A DNA stretch of 64,000 nt from Shewanella eurypsychrophilus. GTDB lineage: Bacteria; Pseudomonadota; Gammaproteobacteria; Enterobacterales; Shewanellaceae. Position numbers and translations under genes: made by a program. Shown in pieces: positions 9,365 to 18,028 of the stretch; position 1 is the first letter of the stretch, and the number at the start of each line of letters is the position of its first letter. The stretch is from assembly GCF_007004545.3 (NCBI RefSeq), contig NZ_CP045503.2:2698501-2762500 (forward strand), written 5' to 3'. Under the pieces are notes generated by a model. It worked only from the letters and a program-made list of their open reading frames with translations. It did no database searches and had not been told where the DNA came from.

Positions 9365-10423
9365 ATGATGCTAGATATTGATACACAGCAACAAAACCAG
9401 TTAACAGGCGCAGCCCTTAAGCTTGAACAAAAATTTAAAGCCCAATATGTCGATCTGGCCAGCGAAGGCGTTGGCGGTGAAACGATCGCCTGTAGTGATG
9501 ATTTTTTTGCCGAGATGGAAAACTTGATCAAGCCAGGTCGCGGGATCTTTATCGATGATAAGTTTACCGAACGCGGTAAGTGGATGGATGGCTGGGAATC
9601 TCGCCGTAGCTATGGTCGTGATAATGGCCGTGAATTCGACTGGTGTGTGATCAAGTTAGGCATAAAGGGTGTCATTCAAGGCCTGGATATCGATACCAAC
9701 TATTTCCGCGGTAATGCACCAGAAGCGGTATCGGTTGAAGCATGTGTGAGTGAAGTTGAGCCTGATGCTGAAACGGTTTGGCATACAGTCCTTACCCAAA
9801 CAGCTGTAGAGGCTCACAGCCAAAATATTTTTGAAATCAGCAATGATACTGCTTGGACCCATATCCGCTTTAACATGTTCCCAGATGGTGGCGTTGCACG
9901 CCTTCGCGTATACGGTGAAGCCGATGTGAATTGGGAACACTTTATTCCTGGTGAGTTAATCGATCTTGCTTACATTAAGAATGGCGGTAAAGCCCTGCTA
10001 GCCAGTGATATGTTCTTCAGTGATAAGAATAATCTGATAAGACCTGGCCGTGGTGTCAATATGGGTGATGGCTGGGAAACTAAGCGACGTCGTGACTTAG
10101 GTCCAGATTGGTCAATCGTCAAGTTGGCTTCTGAGGGCAGTATTAACAAGGTAGTTATCGATACGTGTCACTTTAAAGGCAACTTTCCCGATACCTTCTC
10201 ATTAGAGGGAATGGTGTCAGACAGTGATGATTTCACCCATGGTCAACAGGAAGATAACTGGCAACCCATTATTGGACGCACAAAGTTAACAGCCCATCGT
10301 GAGCATCTTTTCATCAATGAGCTGTTAGCTACGAGCGAACAAACCTTTACCCACGTACGCCTCAATATATTCCCAGACGGCGGCATCTCTCGCATGCGTC
10401 TATTTGGTAAACGCAAAGGTTAA
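9365..10423 (+). CDS. alc: Allantoicase
   Basis: Allantoicase cleaves allantoate to ureidoglycolate and urea. The 352-residue protein has the expected internal duplication. Each half contains a block of the type FAEMENLIKPGRG / FSDKNNLIRPGRG, a WxxGWExxRR-like stretch (GWESRRSYGRDNGREFDW and GWETKRRRDLGPDW), a DTxxFxGNxP motif, and a terminal F(N)xFPDGGxxRxRxxG block. This is the two-domain jelly-roll layout of the family. AGGAAG precedes the ATG at 9365; the next ATG at 9368 is equally possible. Its presence means that allantoate is not degraded by the ammonia-releasing allantoate amidohydrolase/ureidoglycine route in this locus. Confidence 0.93.
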   Translation: MMLDIDTQQQNQLTGAALKLEQKFKAQYVDLASEGVGGETIACSDDFFAEMENLIKPGRGIFIDDKFTERGKWMDGWESRRSYGRDNGREFDWCVIKLGIKGVIQGLDIDTNYFRGNAPEAVSVEACVSEVEPDAETVWHTVLTQTAVEAHSQNIFEISNDTAWTHIRFNMFPDGGVARLRVYGEADVNWEHFIPGELIDLAYIKNGGKALLASDMFFSDKNNLIRPGRGVNMGDGWETKRRRDLGPDWSIVKLASEGSINKVVIDTCHFKGNFPDTFSLEGMVSDSDDFTHGQQEDNWQPIIGRTKLTAHREHLFINELLATSEQTFTHVRLNIFPDGGISRMRLFGKRKG

Positions 10424-10434
10424 CGGGTGCTGAT

Positions 10435-10935
10435 ATGAACTTAGAACAGTTAAATTGTTTATCAAACAGTGAAGCTACCCATGCCTTTATGCAGTGCTGC
10501 ACTGCATCGAATTGGGTCAAGGCGATGGTCGATGCGCGGCCATTCGCCGATGATAAAGCATTGGCTAAAAGGGCAAACTCTGCCTGGTCTGATGCGGTTG
10601 AAGCGGATTTTATCGAGGCATTTGAAGGCCATCCGCAGATTGGTAATGTGGCGAGTCTAAGAGCAAAGTATGCAAATACTAAAGAGCTCGCCAGTGGTGA
10701 GCAAAGTTCAGTGAAGCAAGCTTCTGAGCAAGTCTTGGTCGATTTAGCCCAGGGCAATGCTGATTACCTTGAAAAATTTGGCTTTATATTTATCGTTTGT
10801 GCCACAGGTAAAAGTGCACAGCAGATGCTGGATTTGCTGCTCGCACGTTTGCCTAATGATAAGGCCACTGAACTTGCTAATGCTGCAGAAGAGCAGCGCA
10901 AGATCTTCCACCTAAGGTTAGATAAACTACTGTGA
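10435..10935 (+). CDS. uraD: OHCU decarboxylase
   Basis: The 166-residue protein decarboxylates 2-oxo-4-hydroxy-4-carboxy-5-ureidoimidazoline to S-(+)-allantoin, the last step of urate oxidation. Family signs are an all-helical sequence, FEGHPQIGN with the catalytic His near residue 65, the SAWSDA block before it, and EEQRKIFHLRLDKL at the C-terminus. It starts 11 bases after the allantoicase stop and ends 10 bases before uraH, a tight operon arrangement. Confidence 0.92.
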   Translation: MNLEQLNCLSNSEATHAFMQCCTASNWVKAMVDARPFADDKALAKRANSAWSDAVEADFIEAFEGHPQIGNVASLRAKYANTKELASGEQSSVKQASEQVLVDLAQGNADYLEKFGFIFIVCATGKSAQQMLDLLLARLPNDKATELANAAEEQRKIFHLRLDKLL

Positions 10936-10945
10936 GTAATACATT

Positions 10946-11287
10946 ATGAGTCAAATTACTACCCATGTACTGGACATCACGCGCGGCAGTCCTGCGCAAG
11001 AACTGCCTATTACACTGTCTGCTCACTCTGATGGTGCTTGGCATGAGTTAGCCTCGGGCGTCACTAATTCTGATGGACGCATTGCTGGTTTACTTGCCGA
11101 TGAAGTGCAGCTTAAAGCGGGGATATATCGGATGCATTTTGATACCGGCAGTTACTTTAAGGCCAATAGCGAAAAGGGTTTTTATCCCTTTGTCGATATT
11201 GTATTTGAACTCGATGGTTCAAACAGTCATTACCATATCCCTTTGTTGCTTAGCGCATTTGGTTATTCAACCTATCGCGGCAGCTAA
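10946..11287 (+). CDS. uraH: 5-hydroxyisourate hydrolase
   Basis: The 113-residue transthyretin-related protein hydrolyses 5-hydroxyisourate made by urate oxidase. It has the N-terminal THVLDITRGSPA block with the active-site His. It ends exactly in the signature tetrapeptide YRGS, which completes the active site in HIU hydrolases and differs from true transthyretin. There is no signal peptide, so it is cytoplasmic. It pairs functionally with uraD immediately upstream and with the PuuD-type urate oxidase downstream. Confidence 0.95.
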   Translation: MSQITTHVLDITRGSPAQELPITLSAHSDGAWHELASGVTNSDGRIAGLLADEVQLKAGIYRMHFDTGSYFKANSEKGFYPFVDIVFELDGSNSHYHIPLLLSAFGYSTYRGS

Positions 11288-11338
11288 CAGGGCTTAATCG
11301 TTTAACAGTAAAAGATGTTCCACAGGTAAAACAGCAGA

Positions 11339-11872
11339 ATGGAAAAATTGATGACCGATAACGTACAAGTGATCAGCTCTAAGCTATTAACGCCTAGACC
11401 ATTAACACAGGCGGCGTTCAGCGCCTATGGTGATGTGATTGAAGCCACCGCGGACAGTAATAACTTTGCTATTAACGATGGCCTGACTCAACGTTATCAT
11501 GATTTAGCTAACGTCGATGTCAGCGATAATAATGGTCGTACCTTGATCAGTATTTTTCGCTCACAGCCGTTAGCACAACCCATTTCCATCGGCATGATGG
11601 AGCGTCACCCACAGGGTAGTCAGGCATTTATTCCTATGGGACAAAATGCCTATTTAGTGGTCGTGGCGCCTGCAGGTGAATTAGATGTCAGTCACATTGA
11701 AGTGTTTATCGCCAATTCAGATCAAGGCGTTAATTACCATAAAGGGACTTGGCATCACTTCTGTCTAGCATTAGGAGGTGAAAGCGATTTTCTCGTGGTG
11801 GACAGAGGAGGTGAGGGGGACAACTGCGACGTAGTGAAGTTAGATGGCTCACTCTTAATCACGCAAAGTTAA
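11339..11872 (+). CDS. allA: Ureidoglycolate lyase
   Basis: AllA splits ureidoglycolate into glyoxylate and urea, the step that releases the two-carbon product of this pathway. The 177-residue protein shows the cupin-like AllA pattern: PLTQAAFSAYGDVIE near the N-terminus, SIGMMERHPQGSQAFIPM in the middle, and NYHKGTWHHFCLALGG with its conserved His cluster. The ATG at 11339 is used; 11351 (MTDNV) is an alternative with a GGA upstream. It follows uraH by 51 bases. Its glyoxylate product can be used by glcB at 14.7 kb or the bhc genes from 19.9 kb. Confidence 0.92.
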   Translation: MEKLMTDNVQVISSKLLTPRPLTQAAFSAYGDVIEATADSNNFAINDGLTQRYHDLANVDVSDNNGRTLISIFRSQPLAQPISIGMMERHPQGSQAFIPMGQNAYLVVVAPAGELDVSHIEVFIANSDQGVNYHKGTWHHFCLALGGESDFLVVDRGGEGDNCDVVKLDGSLLITQS

Positions 11873-11880
11873 ACCGATAA

Positions 11881-11898
11881 TACCAATCAATATTGGTA
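11881..11898. repeat. Inverted repeat TACCAAT-CAAT-ATTGGTA
   Basis: Perfect 7-bp arms with a 4-base spacer lie directly after the allA stop. It is one of three related intergenic palindromes in the window, the others being at 9285 and 21050. Confidence 0.5.
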
Positions 11899-11956
11899 CT
11901 TCTATCATAGTTAAATAATAAAACTCAAATAATACGATGATAAAAAGGTAAATAAC

Positions 11957-13243
11957 ATGTTGAAAGTATACCGGGGAGAAATTCTGCATTTTTTGGCTGA
12001 CCCTGCCAAAGTTGCTCTTGAAGAGAGTTATCAGCATATTGAAGATGGGCTGTTAATCATTGAGGATGGATTGATACAACAGGTGGGGGATGCAAGTGTA
12101 TTGCTACCCACATTAGATCAGTCCATCGAAGTGATCCACTATGAAAATGGCTTAATCATGCCTGGTTTTATCGATACCCATGTGCATTACCCGCAAACAG
12201 AGATGATCGCCTCTTATGGTGAACAGTTACTCGAATGGTTAGAGAATTATACGTTCCCTTTTGAGCGCCAATTTGAAGATCTAGAGCATGGGAAAAATGT
12301 GGCTGAGTTCTTTTTAACTCAGTTATTAGACGCTGGAACAACGACTGCATTAGTGTTTGGCACGGTACACAAAGAATCGGTTGAAGCCTTCTTCACCGTG
12401 GCACAGCAGAAAAAACTGCGTATGATCTGTGGCAAAGTATTAATGGACCAAAACTGCCCTGATTACTTATCAGACACGGCGCAATCGGGATATGACGACA
12501 GCAAAGCACTGATTGAAAAGTGGCATAAAACTGATCGTTTACAATATGCCATCACGCCAAGATTTGCTCCAACTTGTTCTCCCGAACAGCTCAACAAAGC
12601 TGGCCAACTGCTAGCAGAAAACCCGAGTGTATATCTTCACACCCATATTAGTGAAAACACCGATGAAATCGCCTGGGTTAAAGAACTCTTTCCTGACAGT
12701 AAAAGCTACCTAGACGTGTATGACCAGAGCAACTTGCTCGGTCGTCGCAGTATTTTTGCCCACGGCGTCCATCTGCATGATGAGGAGTGCCAACGTCTAG
12801 GTGAAACCCAATCAGCAATCGCTTTTTGCCCAAGTTCTAATCTATTTCTAGGCAGTGGTTTATTTAACCTGCAACAAGCACAAAAGTATGATGTCAATGT
12901 CGGTTATGGCTCAGATATCGGTGCAGGTACCACCTTCTCGATGTTAAGCACCATTAATGAAGGCTATAAGACCCAGCAACTGCGTGCACAGAAATTGAGC
13001 CCATTTCAATCCTTCTTTCTGGCGACATTAGGTGGGGCAAGGGCATTAGATCTAGAAGGTACGATTGGTAATTTTACTAAAGGGGCTGAAGCCGATTTTA
13101 TCGTACTCGATTATCACGCTACCCCTCTGATGGATAGACGAATGCAGCATTGTACTTGTTTGTCTGAAAAGCTATTTATTCTAAGCATGTTAGGCGATGA
13201 GCGTCATGTAAAAGCGACGCATATTATGGGTGAACGCGTGTAG
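11957..13243 (+). CDS. guaD: Guanine deaminase (first copy)
   Basis: This enzyme converts guanine to xanthine and ammonia, feeding XdhAB. The 428-residue amidohydrolase has the GuaD metal-site motifs PGFIDTHVHYPQ (about residue 70), HTHISEN, FAHGVHL and GSDIGAGTTFSM. The block YGEQLLEWLENYTFPFE, typical of GuaD, is also present. A paralogue of very similar layout is encoded at 60833-62152. It is 84 bases after allA, in the same direction, and the palindrome at 11881 lies in that gap. Confidence 0.93.
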   Translation: MLKVYRGEILHFLADPAKVALEESYQHIEDGLLIIEDGLIQQVGDASVLLPTLDQSIEVIHYENGLIMPGFIDTHVHYPQTEMIASYGEQLLEWLENYTFPFERQFEDLEHGKNVAEFFLTQLLDAGTTTALVFGTVHKESVEAFFTVAQQKKLRMICGKVLMDQNCPDYLSDTAQSGYDDSKALIEKWHKTDRLQYAITPRFAPTCSPEQLNKAGQLLAENPSVYLHTHISENTDEIAWVKELFPDSKSYLDVYDQSNLLGRRSIFAHGVHLHDEECQRLGETQSAIAFCPSSNLFLGSGLFNLQQAQKYDVNVGYGSDIGAGTTFSMLSTINEGYKTQQLRAQKLSPFQSFFLATLGGARALDLEGTIGNFTKGAEADFIVLDYHATPLMDRRMQHCTCLSEKLFILSMLGDERHVKATHIMGERV

Positions 13244-13309
13244 GCGTTATTGCTGTAATAAATTAAAACTTAATAACTAAAACTATAAATTATAAAATTA
13301 AGGAAGATT

Positions 13310-14506
13310 ATGGATCCCTATATTAATGAGTGGTTAAACTTAATCATTCGCTTCGCTCACGTGATCACAGGTATTGCCTGGATTGGTGCATCGTTTTACT
13401 TCGTCTGGTTAGATAACCATCTCGAAAAGCCCCCTCAATGGAAAGCCGATAAAGGCATTGGTGGTGATCTCTGGGCCATTCATGGTGGTGGTTTTTATGA
13501 GGTCGCAAAATATAAGCTGGCACCACCTCAGATGCCAACCACTTTACACTGGTTTAAATGGGAAGCGTATACCACCTGGTTAACAGGTTTCCTATTGTTA
13601 TCATTGATGTTTTACGTGGGCGCCGAATCCTATTTGATTGACAGGCGCATTGCAGATCTTAGCCAGGTCCAAGCGATTGCGATAGGTATTGGGGCGATTG
13701 CTGTCGGTTTTGGTAGCTACGAGATTTTGGTCCGTACTAAATTAAGAGAGCACGGCATTCTTCTGGGCATTATCTTATTGATCGTCGGTACGGCTTTATC
13801 TTACGGACTAACCCAAGTATTTAGTGCCCGTGGAGCCTACATGCATATGGGCGCCATTATCGGTACCATTATGGCGGGTAACGTGTTTTTTGGCATTATG
13901 CCTTCGCAACGCGCCTTAGTTAAAGCGGTAGAAGAGGGCACGACTCCAGATCCCATCTATGGACTAAATGCTAAAGTGCGCTCGACGCACAATACTTATA
14001 CCACGCTGCCGATCATCTTCATTATGATCTCTAACCACTACCCAATGACCTATAACCACAGTGCGAACTGGCTCGTCCTTATGGGGATTATCTTAATTAC
14101 CGCAGCGGTACGTCAGTACTTCGTGTTACGTCATTTTGGCAAGCATAAGCCATTGATTTTGGCCGGCAGTGCACTTGCAGCTATCGCCCTTGCTGTTGCC
14201 ATTTCGCCCACCCCCACTGAATTAACCGAAGCGCAAAAGACACAAACGGTTAACCTTGAGCAAGTTAAACAGATTATTGAGCAACGTTGTAGCAGTTGTC
14301 ACTCCGATGCGCCAACCGATGATGTGTTTACCATCGCGCCAGCTGGCATTGTATTTTCAGATGAAGCTAGCATAACCCAATGGGCACCGCGTATTCAGGC
14401 TCGTGTGATAGATGCTAAAGACATGCCATTTATGAATAAAACTCAGATGACAGAGGAAGAGAGAACGACCTTAGCTATCTGGCTGGCGGATACAAGTCGC
14501 CAGTAA
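13310..14506 (+). CDS. puuD: PuuD-type membrane urate oxidase with C-terminal cytochrome c
   Basis: The 398-residue protein has about eight hydrophobic segments in residues 1-295, beginning INEWLNLIIRFAHVITGIAWIGASF and including conserved Trp/His (WAIHGGGFYEVAKYK, LHWFKWEAY). A periplasmic-type cytochrome c domain follows, with the heme site CSSCH at residues 327-331 and a possible Met ligand in DMPFM. This architecture (DUF989 plus cytochrome c) matches the bacterial PuuD urate oxidase, which passes electrons to a cytochrome chain instead of making hydrogen peroxide. Context is decisive: uraD, uraH and xdhAB are present and no soluble uricase is seen. Confidence 0.88.
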   Translation: MDPYINEWLNLIIRFAHVITGIAWIGASFYFVWLDNHLEKPPQWKADKGIGGDLWAIHGGGFYEVAKYKLAPPQMPTTLHWFKWEAYTTWLTGFLLLSLMFYVGAESYLIDRRIADLSQVQAIAIGIGAIAVGFGSYEILVRTKLREHGILLGIILLIVGTALSYGLTQVFSARGAYMHMGAIIGTIMAGNVFFGIMPSQRALVKAVEEGTTPDPIYGLNAKVRSTHNTYTTLPIIFIMISNHYPMTYNHSANWLVLMGIILITAAVRQYFVLRHFGKHKPLILAGSALAAIALAVAISPTPTELTEAQKTQTVNLEQVKQIIEQRCSSCHSDAPTDDVFTIAPAGIVFSDEASITQWAPRIQARVIDAKDMPFMNKTQMTEEERTTLAIWLADTSRQ

Positions 14507-14560
14507 TTCGAAGCTGTGCTTATTCTGATCTATGGTCAAGGTTCACTTGCCAAAAGGTAA

Positions 14561-14589
14561 TCAAAAGCCTCACTAAGCGAGACTTTTGA
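14561..14589. terminator. Probable bidirectional terminator after puuD
   Basis: Arms TCAAAAGCCTC and GAGACTTTTGA pair at 10 of 11 positions around a 7-base loop, with A-rich and T-rich flanks built into the stem. The position, 55 bases after puuD and before the glcB leader, suggests that glcB has its own promoter in 14590-14709. Confidence 0.6.
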
Positions 14590-14709
14590 GCTTGATATTG
14601 ACTCGATAGTCTAAAAAAAGCATTAATAGGTCTAGCATTAAAAATAATAAATATAACAGAAAGTTGAACCGATTTTGTTCAGTAATCGATTAAGGTAATG
14701 GGTTGTAAT

Positions 14710-16899
14710 ATGAATAAACGAGTAATGAAGCATGGCTATAAAGTCGCCGAAAGTTTGTATAACTTTGTCGAGCATGAAGTATTGCCTGGGACTGGTATCG
14801 ATGCTGAAAATTTTTGGCAGTCATTGGCTGATATATTTACTGAGTTCACCCCGAAAAACCAGCAACTACTCGCTACCCGTGTTCACTTTCAAAAGCAAAT
14901 TGATGCATGGCATTTAGATAAAAATAATCAGCCGTTTAGCCAAGAGAAGTATCAAGCGTTTTTAGTCGACATTGGCTATATCGTGGCAGAAAAAGAAGAT
15001 TTTTCTATCACGACGACTTATGTCGACGAAGAGGTTGGTACAGTGGCTGGGCCGCAACTCGTGGTGCCACTAATGAATGCCCGCTTTGCTTTGAATGCGG
15101 CAAATGCTCGCTGGGGCAGTTTATATGATGCTCTGTATGGCACTGACGTGATCAGTGATGATCATGGAGCTGAGATCACTAAAAGCTATAATCCTGTGCG
15201 CGGCGCAAAAGTACAAGCCTATGCACGACAATTTCTCGATGGCGTGATCCCATTAACCCATGGTAGCCATAACGATGTGATTAGCTACCAAATTGCTGGT
15301 GCAAAATTGGTAGTTAATTTGCAAACCGGTGAGCAGGTTAGCTTAGTTGAGCCAGAAAAATTTATTGCATTCAACGGGGATGAACAAAACCCGAGTGCGC
15401 TGTTATTTAAGAACCATGGCCTGCATGTAGAAATTAAGATAGACCCGAGTATGCCAGTGGCTAAAACTGATCCTGCATCGGTGGCTGACATTATTTTAGA
15501 GTCAGCGCTCAGTGTCATTCAAGATTGCGAAGACTCAATCTCGGCAGTAGATGCTGAAGATAAAACGGCGGTCTATCGTAACTGGTTAGGCTTGATGAAA
15601 GGTGATTTAAGTGAAACCTTACAAAAGAAAGGCAAATCGATTACCCGCACCTTAAACCCTGATAGACAATATAAAACGTTAGATAATGAAGCCTTGATCC
15701 TACCGGGGCGCAGTTTGCTATTTGTACGCAATGTCGGGCATCTAATGACCAACGATGCTGTCTTGACTCAGCACAATGAGCAAGTCCCTGAAGGGATCTT
15801 AGACGGGCTAATTACCACGCTTATCTCATTACACGATCTAAAAGGTAACTCTGCCTATAAAAATTCCCGCCAAGGGAGTGTCTATATTGTTAAGCCTAAG
15901 ATGCACGGCCCTGATGAAGTAGCATTTAGTAATGCGCTGTTTACCCGTATTGAAGGGTGTTTAGGTTTGGCAACCAATACCATCAAAATGGGGATCATGG
16001 ATGAAGAGCGTCGTACCTCGGTTAACTTAAAAGAGTGCATTCGCGCCAGTAAAGAAAGAGTTGCCTTTATTAACACAGGCTTTTTAGATAGAACCGGTGA
16101 TGAGATCCATACCAGCATGTACGCAGGCCCTATGGTACGAAAAGAGCTGATGAAAAATGAAGCGTGGATCAGTGCTTATGAAAACCGCAATGTACGCATT
16201 GGCTTGCAAGCTGGATTTAAAGGCAAGGCGCAGATAGGTAAAGGAATGTGGGCGATACCCGATGAGATGGCCAATATGGTTGAAACCAAGATTGGTCATC
16301 CAAAATCTGGTGCAAATTGTGCCTGGGTACCGTCACCAACGGCAGCGACGCTGCATGTGTTGCATTACCATCAAGTGAACGTTAACCATGTGCAAGACAA
16401 CAAGCTTAAGCAGTTTTCAGCTGAAACTTGTGACAGTGAATTAAGCGCTCTGCTAACCATACCGTTATTGAGTCATGCAACTGAATTGACTGCCAATGAA
16501 ATTCAAAATGAATTAGATAACAATATTCAAGGCTTGCTGGGATATGTGGTTCGTTGGATAGATCAAGGCACAGGTTGTTCAAAAGTACCTGATATTAATA
16601 ACGTCGGGCGTATGGAAGACAGAGCCACGTTACGAATTTCTAGTCAGCACATCTGTAATTGGCTCCATCATGGATTGTTAACAAGTGAGCAGGTTATCGC
16701 ATCTTTACAAAAGATGGCCCAAGTGGTCGATAGACAAAATATCACCGATTCAAGCTATGAACCTATGGCAACAAACTTTGATACCAATATAGCGTTTAAT
16801 GCGGCAATGGATTTGATTTTTAAAGGGAAAGAGCAACCAAGTGGCTATACCGAGCCGCTATTGCATCAAAGAAGAATTGAAGTAAAGGCTCTAAATTAA
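14710..16899 (+). CDS. glcB: Malate synthase G
   Basis: GlcB condenses glyoxylate with acetyl-CoA to malate. The protein is about 729 residues from the ATG at 14710; an in-frame ATG at 14698 would add four residues, and neither has a strong ribosome site. Family blocks are [31 protein letters not shown] in the N-terminal part, [70 protein letters not shown], and [29 protein letters not shown]. Length and motifs distinguish isoform G from AceB. Its position directly after the glyoxylate-producing genes indicates that it assimilates purine-derived glyoxylate. Confidence 0.95.
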   Translation: MNKRVMKHGYKVAESLYNFVEHEVLPGTGIDAENFWQSLADIFTEFTPKNQQLLATRVHFQKQIDAWHLDKNNQPFSQEKYQAFLVDIGYIVAEKEDFSITTTYVDEEVGTVAGPQLVVPLMNARFALNAANARWGSLYDALYGTDVISDDHGAEITKSYNPVRGAKVQAYARQFLDGVIPLTHGSHNDVISYQIAGAKLVVNLQTGEQVSLVEPEKFIAFNGDEQNPSALLFKNHGLHVEIKIDPSMPVAKTDPASVADIILESALSVIQDCEDSISAVDAEDKTAVYRNWLGLMKGDLSETLQKKGKSITRTLNPDRQYKTLDNEALILPGRSLLFVRNVGHLMTNDAVLTQHNEQVPEGILDGLITTLISLHDLKGNSAYKNSRQGSVYIVKPKMHGPDEVAFSNALFTRIEGCLGLATNTIKMGIMDEERRTSVNLKECIRASKERVAFINTGFLDRTGDEIHTSMYAGPMVRKELMKNEAWISAYENRNVRIGLQAGFKGKAQIGKGMWAIPDEMANMVETKIGHPKSGANCAWVPSPTAATLHVLHYHQVNVNHVQDNKLKQFSAETCDSELSALLTIPLLSHATELTANEIQNELDNNIQGLLGYVVRWIDQGTGCSKVPDINNVGRMEDRATLRISSQHICNWLHHGLLTSEQVIASLQKMAQVVDRQNITDSSYEPMATNFDTNIAFNAAMDLIFKGKEQPSGYTEPLLHQRRIEVKALN

Positions 16900-16969
16900 T
16901 GTAAGAAGTTGGATATAGATACCATTTTTCATGGTTGAAAAGAGGTAACTTTTATTATCTAATTAACGA

Positions 16970-17003
16970 AAAATCAGTGACATGCTTTCATGTTGCTGAT
17001 TTT
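16970..17003. terminator. Terminator hairpin after glcB
   Basis: Outer arms AAAATCAG and CTGATTTT enclose an inner stem ACATG-CTTT-CATGT, giving a long two-part hairpin followed by ATCTTTT. It lies 70 bases after the glcB stop and 48 bases before the TetR gene. Confidence 0.75.
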
Positions 17004-17051
17004 ATCTTTTAATATACATTAATACAGAGTTAACTTTTACAGGGAATTATA

Positions 17052-17678
17052 GTGGCAAAAGCTAAAGGGTCAGAAGGCAATATTCGACAAAAGAATAAGG
17101 CGGTTATTTTCAATGCTGCTAAGAAAGAGTTTGTCACCTACGGCTTTAAAGGTGCATCTATTAAGCGAATCGCCGAACGAGCCAATATTGCCAGGGCAAA
17201 TATTCATTATTATTTTCAAGATAAAACTGATCTGTATCAGCAACTGCTAAGTAACATCATCGACGTGTGGAACAGAGAGTACGATACTTTGACTGTCGAT
17301 AAAGAGCCAAAAGAAGCACTTAGTGCTTATATTCGTGCAAAAGTTATGCATTCTAAAGACGATCCTGATTCATCAAGGATCTTCGCTAGTGAATTGATCC
17401 ATGGCGCCCCAGTATTAAATGACTACCTCAATGGCGATTTCAGAGAATGGTTAGAAAGCCAAGTAAGCGTCATTGAAGCTTGGATCGATCAAGGCTTAAT
17501 CGATAAGGTTAATCCGCATCACCTGCTATTTCTTATTTGGAGTTCTACCCAGCATTACGCAGATTTTAATGTGCAGGTTGTTGCCGCGTTAGATAAAGAG
17601 TCAATGACTGACGATGACTTTGAAGATGTTGTCACCTCGCTGACTCAGATCATCCTCAAAGGTTGTGGGATCAAGTAA
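17052..17678 (+). CDS. TetR-family regulator, RutR-like
   Basis: The 208-residue protein has an N-terminal TetR helix-turn-helix (about residues 18-62: IFNAAKKEFVTYGFKGAS, IARANIHYYFQDKTDLY). The C-terminal domain resembles E. coli RutR, including FLIWSSTQHYADFNVQV, SRIFASELIHGAP and IILKGCG. RutR senses uracil and thymine and regulates pyrimidine and purine genes, so this homologue may sense a purine or pyrimidine and control the upstream operon. That role is inferred from position. The start is GTG at 17052, preceded by AGGGA. It is bounded by strong hairpins on both sides, so it is probably monocistronic. Confidence 0.85.
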   Translation: MAKAKGSEGNIRQKNKAVIFNAAKKEFVTYGFKGASIKRIAERANIARANIHYYFQDKTDLYQQLLSNIIDVWNREYDTLTVDKEPKEALSAYIRAKVMHSKDDPDSSRIFASELIHGAPVLNDYLNGDFREWLESQVSVIEAWIDQGLIDKVNPHHLLFLIWSSTQHYADFNVQVVAALDKESMTDDDFEDVVTSLTQIILKGCGIK

Positions 17679-17768
17679 GAAGTGCGTTTCGAATACGCAA
17701 GCTCACTTCTGAGGACGGCAACAATTCGGCTTTGAGCTTCTGGAGCGTTTCGTTACCAGAACGTTCGC

Positions 17769-17795
17769 AAGCTTCTAATGAAGCTTAATTTTTTT
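17769..17795 (+). terminator. Intrinsic terminator after the TetR gene
   Basis: A perfect stem AAGCTTC-TAAT-GAAGCTT is followed by AA and seven T. It ends the TetR transcript. Confidence 0.8.
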
Positions 17796-17847
17796 GCTTC
17801 ATTTTGCTTCATTTTGCTTCGTTTTTTTCGTTCGCTTCATTTTGCTG
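17796..17847. repeat. Imperfect tandem repeat of GCTTCATTTT
   Basis: Two exact 10-bp units are followed by a degenerate T-rich unit and a further GCTTCATTTT. It is a low-complexity stretch next to the palindromes that precede the transposase gene. Confidence 0.7.
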
Positions 17848-17867
17848 ATATATCATTGGGTAGCATT

Positions 17868-17915
17868 TTGAAGGTTAGACCTTCAAGGCTACCAAATCTT
17901 CTCTGATTTGGTAGC
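17868..17915. repeat. Two adjacent palindromes upstream of the RAYT gene
   Basis: The first is TTGAAGGT-TAG-ACCTTCAA (8-bp arms, 17868-17886). The second is GCTACCAAATC, loop TTCTCT, GATTTGGTAGC (perfect 11-bp arms, 17888-17915). Paired hairpins close to a REP-associated tyrosine transposase are typical of the REP/REPIN sequences such enzymes act on. Confidence 0.6.
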
Positions 17916-18028
17916 TCGAAACCGCATCGAAACAGAATATTCCCCCTTCAACATAGCCACCCATAATTCCAGCCGCTTTCTCAAGCACCAACTAAGCTTA
18001 AAGTAGTCGCACTTGCATTGAGGTTGTT

